Assembly: GCA_036346205.1 (NCBI GenBank)
Contig: JARFJB010001965.1
Coordinates: 2,330,001 to 2,394,000 of the forward strand
Direction: 5' to 3'
Length of the DNA stretch: 64,000 bases
Origin: Vesta saturnalis
Taxonomy: Eukaryota > Arthropoda > Insecta > Coleoptera > Lampyridae
Shown: one piece after another, positions 22,501 through 33,542 of the stretch
Numbering within the stretch: position 1 is the stretch's first letter
Layout: each line of letters opens with the position of its first letter
Notes under the pieces: model-generated
The model's input: only the letters and a program-made list of their open reading frames with translations
Databases searched by the model: none
Told to the model about the DNA's origin: nothing
Made by a program: the position numbers and the translations under genes

Positions 22501-23314
22501 ATGACGAGGGTAAGATCTTATAAGCTACTAGTAGAATACGCAGAAGTAGCCGTTCTGTACACCAACGGCTCTAAGATAAATAGTAAAGTGGTAAGTGTTG
22601 TGGCACACCTAAGTGAGTGGAACATGAACGGTCAACAAGCGAGTGTGTACACGGCTGAGCTTTATTGTATATGGTGATTTTCTAATCTGTACTGATTCTC
22701 TTAGTAGCCTCCAGGTAATATCCTATCCATTTTTTCGTGACCATCTCTGTGTCGATATACTCACACTTAATCACAATATACGACAAGTTAGAAATGTCTT
22801 CTTCGCCTGGATTCCAAGTCATATAGGAATTGAGGGGAATGAGAAATCCGATCGCGCCGCACGTGAAGCAGCCTTTCTTATGATGGAAGATGTTAGTTCG
22901 ATAAGGGTGGACGATGTGCGTGCTGCCACGTCATCACTGCTTCGACACCGTTGGCAGGAAACATGACATTTAATGGATGATAATCACCTTCGAAAAGTGA
23001 AAGATTCTGTGGTCAGTTGGAGAATGCCAGCTGACTTAACCAGAAGGGACCAGGTTGTCGTGACCAGGATCCGCATAGAATATACACGAATAACTCACTC
23101 CCATTTACTGACTGCCGAAGAACCACCATTTTGTTCGCGATGTAACTCTCCACCCACTGTGCGTCATATCCCAGTAGATTGCCTACATTACAGAAATAAT
23201 AGGTCAGAGTGTCGTATAGTTGACGACATGCGGGAAGTCCTTACCAATGAACCTTCACGAGTACGACAAGTAATTGAGTACCTGAAAAGAGTGGACTTAT
23301 ATATGAAAATATAA
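22501..23314 (+). pseudogene. Jockey/I-type LINE ORF2 C-terminus (RNase H and tail)
   Basis: The RNase H domain degrades the RNA strand during LINE reverse transcription. The plus strand from 22,501 has YTNGSK, where the family has YTDGS, so the first catalytic Asp is Asn. Then come ASVYTAEL (catalytic Glu) and, after a frame break near 22,670, ICTDSLSSLQV (Asp) and IPSHIGIEGNEKSDRAAREA (last Asp). The tail after a stop at 22,966 continues with ARVTRT-like RRDQVVVTRIRIEYTRITHS, then CSRCNSPPTVRHIPVDC, a zinc-binding motif typical of the ORF2 end, and stops at 23,314. The RT and endonuclease are absent. About 200 bp of probable 3' UTR follow, ending in 'aataataacaataataa'. Confidence 0.85.
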
Positions 23315-23485
23315 TGGGATGTTTTGTATTATATATTTGTTTCAATCTGCGTAACTAGTTAATACACATTAAGTGTGCGCGTGTGTATACGTGTCTATTT
23401 TTATGTTTGGATTTATTCTGTACTTAAAAGTGTCGTTGTTGGGTGGCAACTAACAGTAATTTGGATTCCTGATTAATAATAACAA

Positions 23486-23545
23486 TAATAAACACGCACA
23501 CGCACGCACACGTGCACGCGCACACGCACACATACACACACGCTC
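23486..23545. repeat. (CA/CG)n microsatellite
   Basis: Alternating CACGCA and CACACA units directly after the probable LINE 3' end. Confidence 0.9.
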
Positions 23546-24865
23546 TAGATGGTTTTCAAAATACTGGAAACGTTGAAAACTGAGATGGATTTTTTTCAAA
23601 AAAACAATACTTCACTGATTGGTGCTTTGCATATAAGAAAGTCAAAATGGTCATTTGTTATATGGGCCTTACGTACCTGTCGACATATTTTTTTTTAAAT
23701 TGAATTTGAAAATGATGACCAATGATTACCAATGAACCAATTGAGAGACCTACCGTAAAAGTTGACTTAACGCGACATAAATGAGTAGTTTTAAATTCTA
23801 AATATGGATAGTTGTGGATCAATATTCCATATTTTTTGCATCAATATGTAATTTCATGAGCAGTAATTTTGTAACTTTAAATAGTTTTTTTTTACCGCAA
23901 CGTACTAAGGCATTACATGTAACCTTATATTAATTGCCCTTTCGATGGTAATTATTTATTCAATATTCCAGTTCTACATAGAAGAATATGACCTGAATAA
24001 GCACAATAAAAAGCTAATCTGTTCGTGTAGAACAAGCGATGTAATAGACGAATATTCAATATTTAATTTACTTAATTTCCGCTATTATTCCCCTAATTTC
24101 TAATTTAACATTCAATCACAGCTCGTATTGATTTAATGAGTAAATTAAGTAATAAAGGTTTAAATAATTCAATGCAATTGTTATTAATGAATAAAGGTAC
24201 TCACCGATGCGATGCATTTACATTTCAATCTCCTATTAGTAGGTTCAACGGAGCATAATTCAATTTCATCATTAAGTTATATTTATATGATTTTCAGTCT
24301 TAAAACGTTACTTAACGTTTATCAATTTCTACATATTTAACAAAAAGTATTAACTACTAAAATTTTTATCAAAAATAGAACAGTGAAACCGGTATAGTGT
24401 TAAATAAAGGGTATAAAGTTGAACATTGAAAAATAAGAAATATACAATAAATATCTTTCATGATAAATTGATCAAAATATGTAAGCACGTGCTGTTGAGG
24501 CGTTTTTTTAATCTATATTAATTCTGCATTTATCAAACATAAGTTTGATCTTTTTAATTTTAAGAACATACTACAAGATCATTTGCTGTTAAAATTATAA
24601 TGTTCTATAGATAGAGAACACATATGTGCGTTGATAAAAAAGATCTTTTTCTACTCAAATGTTCAAAGACACGTTTTCTACCATAAACTTTAACCTTGAA
24701 AGTAGGCATTTGTTACAAGGAGTGCGGAAAATACTTTCCGCATACACTTTCCGCACTCTAATTAGACATGTGAAATGTACAATTTTAATACTTGGATTAC
24801 AAACTTAAAAAAACTCGTAGCTTATTTATTAATATGAATATTAATTGTACATCCTGAACAATTGC
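23546..24865. other. AT-rich region without genes; small hairpin at 24,720
   Basis: No coding domain is seen. At 24,720-24,758, GAGTGCGGAAA pairs with TTTCCGCACTC around 'atactttccgcatacac', giving a short stem with an internal extra copy of the TTTCCGCA word. Confidence 0.5.
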
Positions 24866-25225
24866 TTATATTACCACCTGAATTACAGATTTAGTAACTG
24901 AATTAACTGCAACACTCAATGTAGAAGAATCTGGAACACCTAAAATTTTAGTGGATATGTCCTCGTGCTCTTGGACTGGTATTATAGAAGTGCACCCAAT
25001 ATGCTGCATTGAAGATAAAGTCGACGTGCACGGATCATCAGAAACATTACCAATTATTTTTTGGGACACTTCAACCTCACCTCGAACCGAATCGTCTATA
25101 TAACCTCTGCTACCATTGAATATTTCCAGCCTCCGTGACGTTTAAGGCTTAATAGGTCTGCACCAGCATTTGCAAGCAGTGTTGCAGAGGTATGGCGAAA
25201 ACAATATCCTGTGAATTGCGTAATT
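24866..25225 (-). pseudogene. Tyrosine recombinase (Crypton-like), C-terminal fragment
   Basis: Tyrosine recombinases of Crypton-type elements integrate circular DNA using a catalytic R-H-R-Y set. On the minus strand the C-terminal catalytic part is clear: FTGYCFRHTSATLLA, LSLKRHGGWK, then after a one-base frame shift near 25,100 GYIDDSVRG. In the family the second motif is HxxR; here the His is Tyr (Y-C-F-R), while the second His of the HGGW box and the candidate nucleophile Tyr in GYIDDS are kept. The remaining ~65 residues to 24,866 are a Ser/Thr-rich tail. The N-terminal half is missing. A longer relative lies at 43.8-45.0 kb. Confidence 0.75.
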
Positions 25226-25465
25226 TAAAGGAATTTGCAATATTTTTTGGAATTGCCCCAATCGTATTTACCTACTGGTTGTTTTGTGCATTTTCCCATT
25301 TATAATTTAGTAATAATCTGTCTCAACGTTATTAGGGCGAATAATTATACAGGATGGGTGTCTACTGCGTGGACGGAGGATTGCTCCTTAACTATTAGAG
25401 ATATCAAAATCAATTTTGATGTGGTAATACACGATTATTGGACCTACATTCTAAAAATATTTAGG

Positions 25466-25510
25466 TATATACAGGGTGATCTTAAATGGAACACCCTGTA
25501 TATTGTTACA
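25466..25510. repeat. Pair of inverted TIR-like words
   Basis: TATACAGGGTGATC at about 25,470 and GAACACCCTGTATATTG at about 25,490 face each other with only a few bases between. They are two ends of the shared ACAGGGTG type, possibly abutting remnants of two elements. Confidence 0.6.
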
Positions 25511-25714
25511 TTTAGAATAAAAGTATAGAAATTTGTATCTGCGTCACTAACCGTTCTGCAGATATCGTCACTTCAGTACCTAAATATAGTTAACTTTGGA
25601 ACCACGATCCGAGCGTTGTCACCAGGATTTTGTAAATTTGTTTATACTACCGAGTATTAGTAATAGTCTACTAACAAACAAACTGAGAAATTTTTCGAAA
25701 ACTTGTACAACTAA

Positions 25715-26642
25715 ACTGCTGGCCACTCGAACTTACACATAGTGATTTTTAGGCAAAATTTAAAATTAAATATTTTCAATAGGAATCCAAATTTTTGAAC
25801 GCGGCTTGCAAATTTTAAGAGCTAGTTTTTTTCGGATTAAGCTGCATGACGTATATTTATCGTAGGACCATAGGTTTATTATATACGGGGTGATCAATGA
25901 AGTCATGCAAAAAATCAAAAAGTTTGTATGAGTGAAATTTCCGCAAACAATTTTTTTGGTCGTTGCAATATGGTTCGTTACTAAGGTAACAGCAATATCT
26001 CTAGACGTTTTTGTCAGTTTTTAGATTAAGGCCTTTAGGCCTTGCACACACTACTCAACATAAAATTTGGGTAGCAAAATTTTTAAAATGCTATAGCTTG
26101 ACATTGCATTGACGGTTCTTGATGATTTTTGCGGATTTGGAATCCCTGTTTCATGTAGATTTTCTATAGTCTAAGCATTTTATTTGAGGGTTCAAATTTA
26201 CACATTATACCGGGTCGGTAATAAACAAAAACGTCGGGTACGACGCCCTCTAAGGTTTGGCATTATTTAAGTTTTTGTAAAAATAAATTCTCACCTTAAG
26301 CTGTTTTTACTTAATGTTCTTTTCACTATTTTGTACGAAACAAGGATTCCAAATCCGCAAAAATCATCAAGAACCGTCAATGCAATGTCAAGTTATAGCA
26401 TTTTAAAAATTTTGTTACAAAAATTTTTACAAACTTTTTGATTTTTTGCATGACTTCATTGATCACCCCGTATATAATAAACCTATGGTCCTACGATAAA
26501 TATACGTCATGCAGCTTAATCCGAAAAAACTAACTCTTAAAATTTGCAAGCCGCGTTAAAAAATTTGCATTCCTATTGAAAATATTTAACTTTAAATTTT
26601 GCCTAAAAATCACTATGTGTAAGTTCGAGTGGCCAACAGCTT
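25715..26642. mobile_element. Fold-back element, ~930 bp
   Basis: The left arm (about 25,715-25,935: 'ccactcgaacttacacatag', 'tcggattaagctgcatgacg', 'ggggtgatcaatgaagtc') is repeated inverted at about 26,425-26,642 with a few mismatches. An inner inverted pair (26,070-26,160 and 26,325-26,415: 'tgacattgcattgacggttc', 'ggattccaaatccgcaaaaa') means that almost the whole element can fold into one hairpin. Words of the ACGGGGTGATC type sit inside the arms. There is no coding sequence. It looks like a fold-back/MITE element, or two nested ones. Confidence 0.75.
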
Positions 26643-26740
26643 ATATAGAATGATCAACTTACGCGAAATGTAATTTTTCTCAATTTTTTCAAATGCAACA
26701 CCCTGTATATTTTTTCACATTTCGATTTCCCGTGAAAAGT

Positions 26741-27232
26741 AGAAACTAATTGATAATAGGTTTCATAGCCATAAGACGGACCTTTCTTCAGATATTGACG
26801 CTTTTTTTGAAAATATTGATACAGAAGAATAAATAAAACAAAATCCACAGCAAATAAGAAAATACGAATGGCAAATAAATTCTTTAACTGATGGGAAAAC
26901 TTAATTAATAACTAAACAATAAAAAAATTCTCGACACCTACAAATAACTTTAACCAGTAAACATAAACGAATAAAACCATAAATTCAAATTAAATGTTCA
27001 AAATGCTGACCACGCCTAGCTAAACACTTTGCAGTTTGCTCGGTAACGAAAGATTCAATCGCAACATTAGAGGCGAAATGGATTCAAACGCAGCTCTAAT
27101 TTTATTTTTCGTATCTTCGCTTGTGGTGAGAGGATGTTGGTAAACCCCGCGAAAAGTAGATACTAACCGATAATAGGTTTCATAGCCATAAGACGGGCCC
27201 TTCTTGAGATATTGACGCTTTTACGTAAAAAT
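26741..27232. repeat. Direct repeat of a TIR-proximal segment
   Basis: About 80 bp at 26,741-26,822 (GAAAAGTAGAAACTAATTG, 'ataggtttcatagccataag', 'gatattgacgcttttt') recur in the same orientation at 27,155-27,232. They bracket the transposase C-terminal remnant at 26,992-27,155 and may be ends of two copies of one element. Confidence 0.7.
26992..27155 (-). pseudogene. DUF4817-family transposase, C-terminal remnant
   Basis: Minus-strand reading gives KNKIRAAFESISPLML and, in a second frame, IESFVTEQTAKCLARRGQHF followed by EHL. This is the typical C-terminal end of the insect transposases seen at 5.8-6.8 kb (compare GQHFEQLL there). One frameshift is needed near 27,070. The catalytic core is missing. 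Confidence 0.65.
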
Positions 27233-27431
27233 ATTCTAAAATACAAATTTACTGTGACAATAGAATTCAACAAAACAAATCTGGTAGGCTAGTCTATCGT
27301 AATAAAGAGGAACAATTGCATCTATTGTTCTGACGTTTGTATAATCATTAAAATATTGTTCCATTAGTTTGTGTGGTTTTGGATTGTCGTTTTGGCAATT
27401 TTTGTATAAAACGAATTTTTCCAAAGAAGAA

Positions 27432-27680
27432 ATGGTCGATATGATCTTTATTTACGGCGAAGCTCAAAGAACTGCTTTACTGGCTACTCGTTTGTATTGT
27501 GAACGATACCCAGAGAGAAGACAGCCGCGGAAAGAATCGATTATGAATGTAGCTGAGAGATTTATAAATTCTATAAGTGTGTATTATCCCAAGCGCGCAA
27601 AAGTAAGCCCAAATGAAGAAACTGAGTTTAATGTTGTGGCATCTCTTATAGAAAATCCGTAAATTAGACGGCTGAGGCAA
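27432..27680 (+). pseudogene. DUF4817-type transposase, N-terminal fragment
   Basis: The plus-strand frame MVDMIFIYGEAQRTALLATR continues with LYCERYPERRQPRKESIMNV and a second helix, the N-terminal DNA-binding region of insect DUF4817 transposases. The stop at 27,660 interrupts it after SLIENP; family members continue with a helix-turn-helix linker and the DDE core, which are not found here. It faces away from the C-terminal remnant at 26,992-27,155, so the two are from different copies or a rearranged one. Confidence 0.75.
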
Positions 27681-27792
27681 CTCTACAGTCATGACTGATA
27701 TAATATTCAGTGTGTTCTTTTCTCACAACTATATATTTTGATCTTACTATTTACTGGTTCTAATTGTGTTGAAATGGTTTATTATTATATTT

Positions 27793-28325
27793 TGCTTTTT
27801 AACTGACGAAGATATAAGAAAACTTATTGCATCGATATCAGATAAAGAGGATGGTGTGTATACAGACGTCGAAGACGGTGATTTCGATGACGATGATTCC
27901 ATTACTGACCCTCATTATACACCTGATTTAGTTGATGCTTTACAAATGTCCCAGTCAACTATCGAAGAAAATGTGCCATTGGGCGCACAAACAAACAAGC
28001 GAATGGAACGAAAACAAGCAAGTTCTAATAAACAAGTCGAACAAACTCCACAAGAGCCTGAAGGTAGTTTGTCTGAGTATGAAGAGGAACTTAGTGGCCT
28101 ATTACCCGAAAAACTCACCTTGCCAAATGATTTCAAGTCATATCGTGAATTAGATAAAATTCGCTGGAGGAAACGTCCAATGAAAACTTCGAGATCAGCT
28201 ATAACATTCAAAGGGGAGAAAACTTTACCTGATCCTTTTATGGTGCTAACAACGCCATTTCAATGTTTTTAGTATTTTTTTAGAGACGAAATGTTTGACT
28301 ATGTTTTTGAACAAACGATAGCTTA
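27793..28325 (+). pseudogene. piggyBac-like transposase, N-terminal part
   Basis: PiggyBac transposases insert at TTAA sites and begin with a long acidic, disordered region. Here LTDEDIRKLIASISDKEDG is followed by an acidic run (VEDGDFDDDDSI), a Ser/Glu/Gln-rich stretch, and then a more structured part (WRKRPMKTSRS, FKGEKTLPDP) leading into TTPFQCF. A stop at 28,270 and a continuing match YFFRDEMFDYVFEQTIAYG in the next frame fit the start of the conserved piggyBac domain. The frame ends at a CG/CA repeat near 28,330. The catalytic Asp residues and the C-terminal cysteine-rich domain are absent. Confidence 0.65.
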
Positions 28326-28730
28326 CGGTGCACGCACGCACGCACACGACGATCTTGGCGAAACTTGGCCAAAAGTTGTAAAATGAGCTAATAACTGGAT
28401 TTGGCGATAGTGAAAAAAGTCGATTGCATAACGTTCTATACCTACATATGTATACGTAGGTTGGAAGCTAAAAAACAGTTGATTTAGGGATACCGCTCTA
28501 TAATAGAGATTTTTGTAAAAAATTCATAGTTTTATTAAAATGTGTCAGGATGTTTCTATTTTTTTGCGCAAGTTTTTAATTATCTATACATCCATTCGCA
28601 TTTGTAAATGTATTTTACGTAAAGAAGACAGGAAAATGTTTATAGGGATCAAAAAATTATTTTGTAAAATAAGTAGTCCTTAATTGTATTTTATTTAAAA
28701 TTAACTTTCAAAGTACATACAGTAAAAGAT

Positions 28731-28781
28731 TAACTCGAGTGGGAATTGAACCCACGACCATCACTTTGCTAGAGTGGGTCT
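28731..28781 (-). other. tRNA-like 3' half (anticodon AGC loop)
   Basis: On the minus strand CACT-CTAGCAA-AGTG forms an anticodon arm with a loop reading AGC (Ala type), followed by a T arm GTGGG-TTCAATT-CCCAC and TCGAGTT. The 5' half (acceptor strand and D arm) is not recognisable. Base for base it resembles the 3' half of the tRNA-like sequence at 8114-8187, including CTAG(T/C)AAAGT and CACTCGAG/TACTCGAG at the end. Confidence 0.55.
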
Positions 28782-28789
28782 CTTCTTAT

Positions 28790-30215
28790 TTTTTTTTAAA
28801 TAAGTAAGTTATAATCGATCTAAAATAATTTTGCCAAAAGTATTCATTGGCGCTACAGTCCCAATAAACTATTCTATTAAAATTTTCCTCACTTAACCGT
28901 CTAAAATCCTCCGTTTTTGTCATTGCCAATTTGGAACACATTATATATTTCATTATACAAAGCATTCTGTATTAGTTTCCAAAGTTAAATATTGTATGTA
29001 GCACACACGTCATTTGCATTGTATTTTCTACAAACCAAAGTAAAATGAAAAAAGTTTTTTAGTAAAATATTATCAAACAAACGACACATACATTTATTTG
29101 CTAATGGAAAAGCTAAAATTGCTAAAGTTAGATTAAAAACGTATGGGAAATAAACATAATGTGTCTGAACAACTTCAAAACAAACAAGGCAATTTGAATC
29201 GATTACTTAAAAAACGATGTTCTAATTATATGAACTTTCTGAATACATTAAACGTAATTTAAGTAATATAAATAGACAGATATATGAGAATAAAATCAAA
29301 TATTAATTTTCTCCACAAATTAGTTTCCATTTCATTTTATAATTTCGTTCATAATCTATAAAATAAAAATATATTTAATACATATTTTATTGACTAGCAC
29401 GTCCGTGTAGCTTAGTACTGATTACTTTTTAATATAGCTGAAACATTATAAATAACGAGTATAAATTACAATAAACAACGGTTTAGAGAATTGCGTTATA
29501 TTAAGTGTGCTGAATCCGGATTGTATATACTATGCGATATACTTAATTAAAGCCACCATCTATACTTTAGGTCGCATGGGACGACAGTAGTTTAGTTAAT
29601 AAATTATTCCGATTCGAAGTCAAGCATTAAATATTTTAAATGAATAGGTAGGTTTACTCTTTGCTTGTCAACATATACTTTACTGTAATATATCAATGCA
29701 CACAAATAAAACAGAAATACTAATTCCACGATATCCATTTATTAATAATATATTATGAACTTTTTAAAGCTCGTTGCTGGTATAGAGTTATTGAAATAAA
29801 TTTATTCGCAAATTGAAATACAGTAGAATACGCAATGACAGTTATAAAATGGATACTAGTAAGAGTTTAATGTTGTAAAATCAGAATTGCTTTATAATTA
29901 GTTGCATAATATTTTTCCTACGAATTCATTTTTATCAAAAACATTTTGAGTGATTGATGAGATACAACGCCACACACACAAAATACATTGGCAGTGCAAT
30001 TATATTTATTTAAAACTGTTAAATCAACATCTAAAAAATAAACGTGCAAATGCTATAGTTTGATTCAAATATAGTTGGGTCTGATTCATTAAAATAACAC
30101 GAACTAAAACTTAGGCGACGTAAGTCTTCATTAAATCTGCATAGTATCTTTTAGTTAATATTTTTATCGGCAGATTTCTCCACATAAATTTCCATCAAAT
30201 TCTTCTTCTTAACCT
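28790..30215. other. AT-rich region without recognisable features
   Basis: I see no domain, tandem repeat or RNA gene on either strand. Confidence 0.5.
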
Positions 30216-30806
30216 TCACGCCATTCCCTTGCGGGGTAGGCAAAACAATCCTTGCCTCTTATTTATTTTTCATTCACAATCTTTCTCCATGCTTTCCTAT
30301 CTCAGCATACCTCCCTAGCTTCGGCAAGATTCATACATTGTCTCAATGTGACCAAACCAACGTAATGTACTACTTTTATATCTATCCATCATCGTCTTTT
30401 CATCACCACACTCCGTCATTATGCATTAATTTTTTATCTTGTCCCTTCTCGTTTTACCACATGCGCTTCTCAGGAATCTCATGCCCACGGCATTTATTTT
30501 TCTTTTGTGCTTTTTTTGACATACCCATGTCTCACTTCCATACAGTACTGACGGGACGAACACCCCATTATAGATTGCTCGTTTCGCAGCTAGACTCATG
30601 CTTTCATTTCTCATTATCATCCACATACTTCCAATCACTTTCCTTCCAGCATTGACCCTTCGTCCAATCTCGCCCTCCATTGTACCATCTGCAGTAAGCA
30701 TTCTACCGAGATATACCAGCTCGTCCACTTTCTCCACAATTGCTGAATTGAAAATTATTGAATGTTTTTTATATTTTAAACTAGAAAAATTATCTATTAT
30801 ATCCAT
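30216..30806 (-). pseudogene. LINE reverse transcriptase, C-terminal part
   Basis: The minus strand encodes the thumb and tail region of a LINE RT: VDELVYLGRMLTADGTMEGE, EIGRRVNAGRKVIGSM, AIYNGVFVPSVLYGSETW, then INAVGMRFLRSACGKTRRD. This is the common end region of RT proteins often mis-annotated as host genes in insects and other animals. After a stop at 30,426 the match continues in other frames with TLRWFGHIETM and ends with PRKGMA near 30,216. The catalytic YxDD and the endonuclease lie upstream in intact elements and are missing. Confidence 0.8.
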
Positions 30807-31352
30807 TTATTTCATTGATAGAGTCAAACATATTTTGCAGTGACAGTGAATTGTTATAATTTAGGACATGGTTTGATTATAATTATATATCATCATAATA
30901 CATAACCTATATATTTGTAAGTAAACAAATACTTTTTTTGTTTATTACAAATTAAATCATTTCAGTTCAGTTCAGTTGCAATTAGTTTGTTATTCTCAAG
31001 ATTTATAACAACCCTTCTAGAAGCTTAATTATTGCTTTGTAATCGACATAATTCTTGTAGATACTTTACGATAACATAAATATCGATACATTTGTGATTA
31101 TTTCATTCTTGTAGAAGAAAGTTTATAATGTAGTGTGTAATGTAGGTCGAAGTTCAACGAAATTATAGATGTTTAATATTTTAATTTAGTAGTTACTTTA
31201 AATAGATTTCATATTGCTCCAAGTTAAATGCAAAGGAATTTACATGAATCAGTACATGTATTCAGTCCACCTATTGTAGAGTTATCAATATGTTATGTAA
31301 AAATTAGAATACTTATATTATATTGGAATTAAAACATTTCAATTAAAAAAAA

Positions 31353-32622
31353 TTATTCACTATCAGTGTCACTCTCAGAATTGGAATCGTTAACAGATAT
31401 AATTAATGATTGCACAACCTCAAAATGTTTTTCAATTTTCCACCACTCTAACATATACACTTCGGCGTGTTTAATGCATTTCTGACGATGAGTCCCATCA
31501 ATTCGTTGCAAGGATTACATCCATATTTATTTTACATGGTCATCGTTAAATTTGGAATTATGTCTTCCTATATTTTTGTTGTACTGTTCTTTGCAGTTTG
31601 CCCACACCAGTTCAATTGGATCAAATTGACAGTAATATGATGGTAACCGTTATACTCTGTGTCCACACTTGTGTGCTATTTCGTCTATTTCGTACACGTT
31701 TGGTATCGCATTACCTGCAACTAATTGCAGTAATTCTTTTTTAAGCATGCTAGGTTCATAAGCTATGTTGTGCTTTAACAAAAAAATACATATTTCCTCC
31801 TTAGATTAATTATTTGGAGTTTTTCTAGAAGTTTGAAATAATAACTAGCATTGTCTATTACAATTAAAGATGGTTCTTTTCAGATTGCAATTAAATTATT
31901 TTCAAACCCTTCTGTAAACAACTCCGCACACATATCTCCATGATAGCTTGCACTTTGTGACTTTGTGAAGCATCCGAAATAAATCCATCTTCATTACCTG
32001 CATGAACAACTATAAATCTAAAAAATACAGTTATTTTATTAGGAATTAAAAAGTGATAACTAAATTACAACAAACCTTTTTCCTTCACCCATTCGCTTCT
32101 TCACGCTTTCCTTAGATTTGTCATGCCAGCTTCTTTCATTTAAGTTTCATCTAAGAATACAGGATTGTATAAGGTTTCTTCTTTATTTTTGTAATATTCT
32201 CTTAAGAATCGTACACAATTAGCAGCAATATGCGATTATTCCACTAAACCTCTGCTATCATCATTTACTTTAGACGAAAAGCCAATGGAATGTAAGAGAC
32301 GTTGTAAACTTGATCTACTGAAATCGAAAACTTGACTATTGCATAATTCTTTTTGTAATGATTCCAGCGTAACATATACCTACAAAAACAGGTGTAGTAC
32401 TAGACATGTTTTGCATGTTTGTATTTACATTTTGAATGCATTTCATACATTTTTCCCTTTACAGCATCCTTCACATTGTCATCAAGTTCGGTGGACTTAG
32501 ATTTGGTACGTCTTCTACGCTTAGCTGGTGGAGGTTTATTTTTTTTTTGGGCTTCTGTAATCTTTTATTTTATAGTACTAACTGCATCTATACTTACCCC
32601 ACATGCTTCAGACGTGCGCTAA
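31353..32622 (-). pseudogene. Intron-containing DDE transposase (Tc1/mariner-superfamily, IS630-like)
   Basis: Read on the minus strand from 32,622: a helix-turn-helix (EACGVSIDAVSTIK), a basic linker (PPPAKRRRRTKSKSTELDD), YEMHSK, then YVTLESLQKELCNSQVFDFS and SRSSLQRLLHSIGFSSK. Next, YNPVFLDET has the first catalytic Asp, GEGKR/FIVVHAG spans a splice site, SLIVIDNASY has the second Asp, and YYCQFDPIELVWANCK is the third motif region. It ends with an acidic SNSESDTDSE. A 58-nt GT-AG intron at 32,018-32,075 joins GEGKR to FIVVHAG exactly, and a second intron-like segment lies near 32,385-32,435. Stops after GLVE, LDET and others make it a pseudogene. A related N-terminus is at 11.0-11.3 kb. 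Confidence 0.8.
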
Positions 32623-32976
32623 AATTAGTCCTTCCAAGTATCATATTTTACACAATAATGTACTACGTACCTGAATAACAGATTCAAATCGAACGAGTGC
32701 CCCTTGAGCGTCACGTTCCGTTCAAAATAATTAAGTACCTTCATAACTACGAGCTGCGCTTGAGATTTAAGGTGCTTATTACGTAGCATATCAAAAATTT
32801 TGGAAATTTTATATAAATTATATAAAAATGTTACCAAATTACCGATAATTCACTGTAAAAGTTGTAGATAGTTTTGAAAAACACTGTTTTTTTATAAAAA
32901 GTAAAGCGAAAACGCAAAACAACATTTTCAAATTTGCAGATTTATGTTTTTATATCCTTCCTTCTCTAATACATGC

Positions 32977-33006
32977 AGTTGAGAGAGAGAGAAAGAGAGA
33001 GAGAGA
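32977..33006. repeat. (GA)n microsatellite
   Basis: A short GAGAGA run with one GAAA interruption. Confidence 0.9.
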
Positions 33007-33542
33007 TAAAAATATGTAATTTTATTATAGAGTTTTACATCGATGAGTTACAACCAACTTTATTTGAATCAAACTTTACCACAAAGATCTGATGTGGCCA
33101 GCTCTTATGCTTGCGCCCAAGTTGCGTTAGCAAATAGCATATGGGGTAATGACGGAAGGATATTTTCAATTTCCCTTCATTTTGGAACATGTTTTTAAAG
33201 AAATTGCATTTTGGAATTTTAATGGCATTCGAAAATGGACCGCCAACTTGCAGAGTTTAGAAAGTTGGTTGTTTTATGAATTGGTCCACTATTAGATACG
33301 GAAACATCTAACTATTAGACACTGAAACAGCAACAAAATAAACACAGCAACAAAAATACAAAAAAGTTTTCTGCAGCAGATCTAACGCAACAATGGGGGT
33401 TACTTGCGTCTCTTCAGATGTTTGTTATTTAGTAACGAGTATTTAATGTTCAACAGATAAGCAATAATTTGTAGATATTCGTATTTGATTCTATATATCC
33501 CTTTGATACCGTTAGATTACCAAATGCAACTTAATTTAAATC

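Noticed and set aside
24720..24758. GTGCGGAAA hairpin as a terminator or binding site
   Set aside because: A single short palindrome in AT-rich DNA with no gene nearby; no function can be supported.
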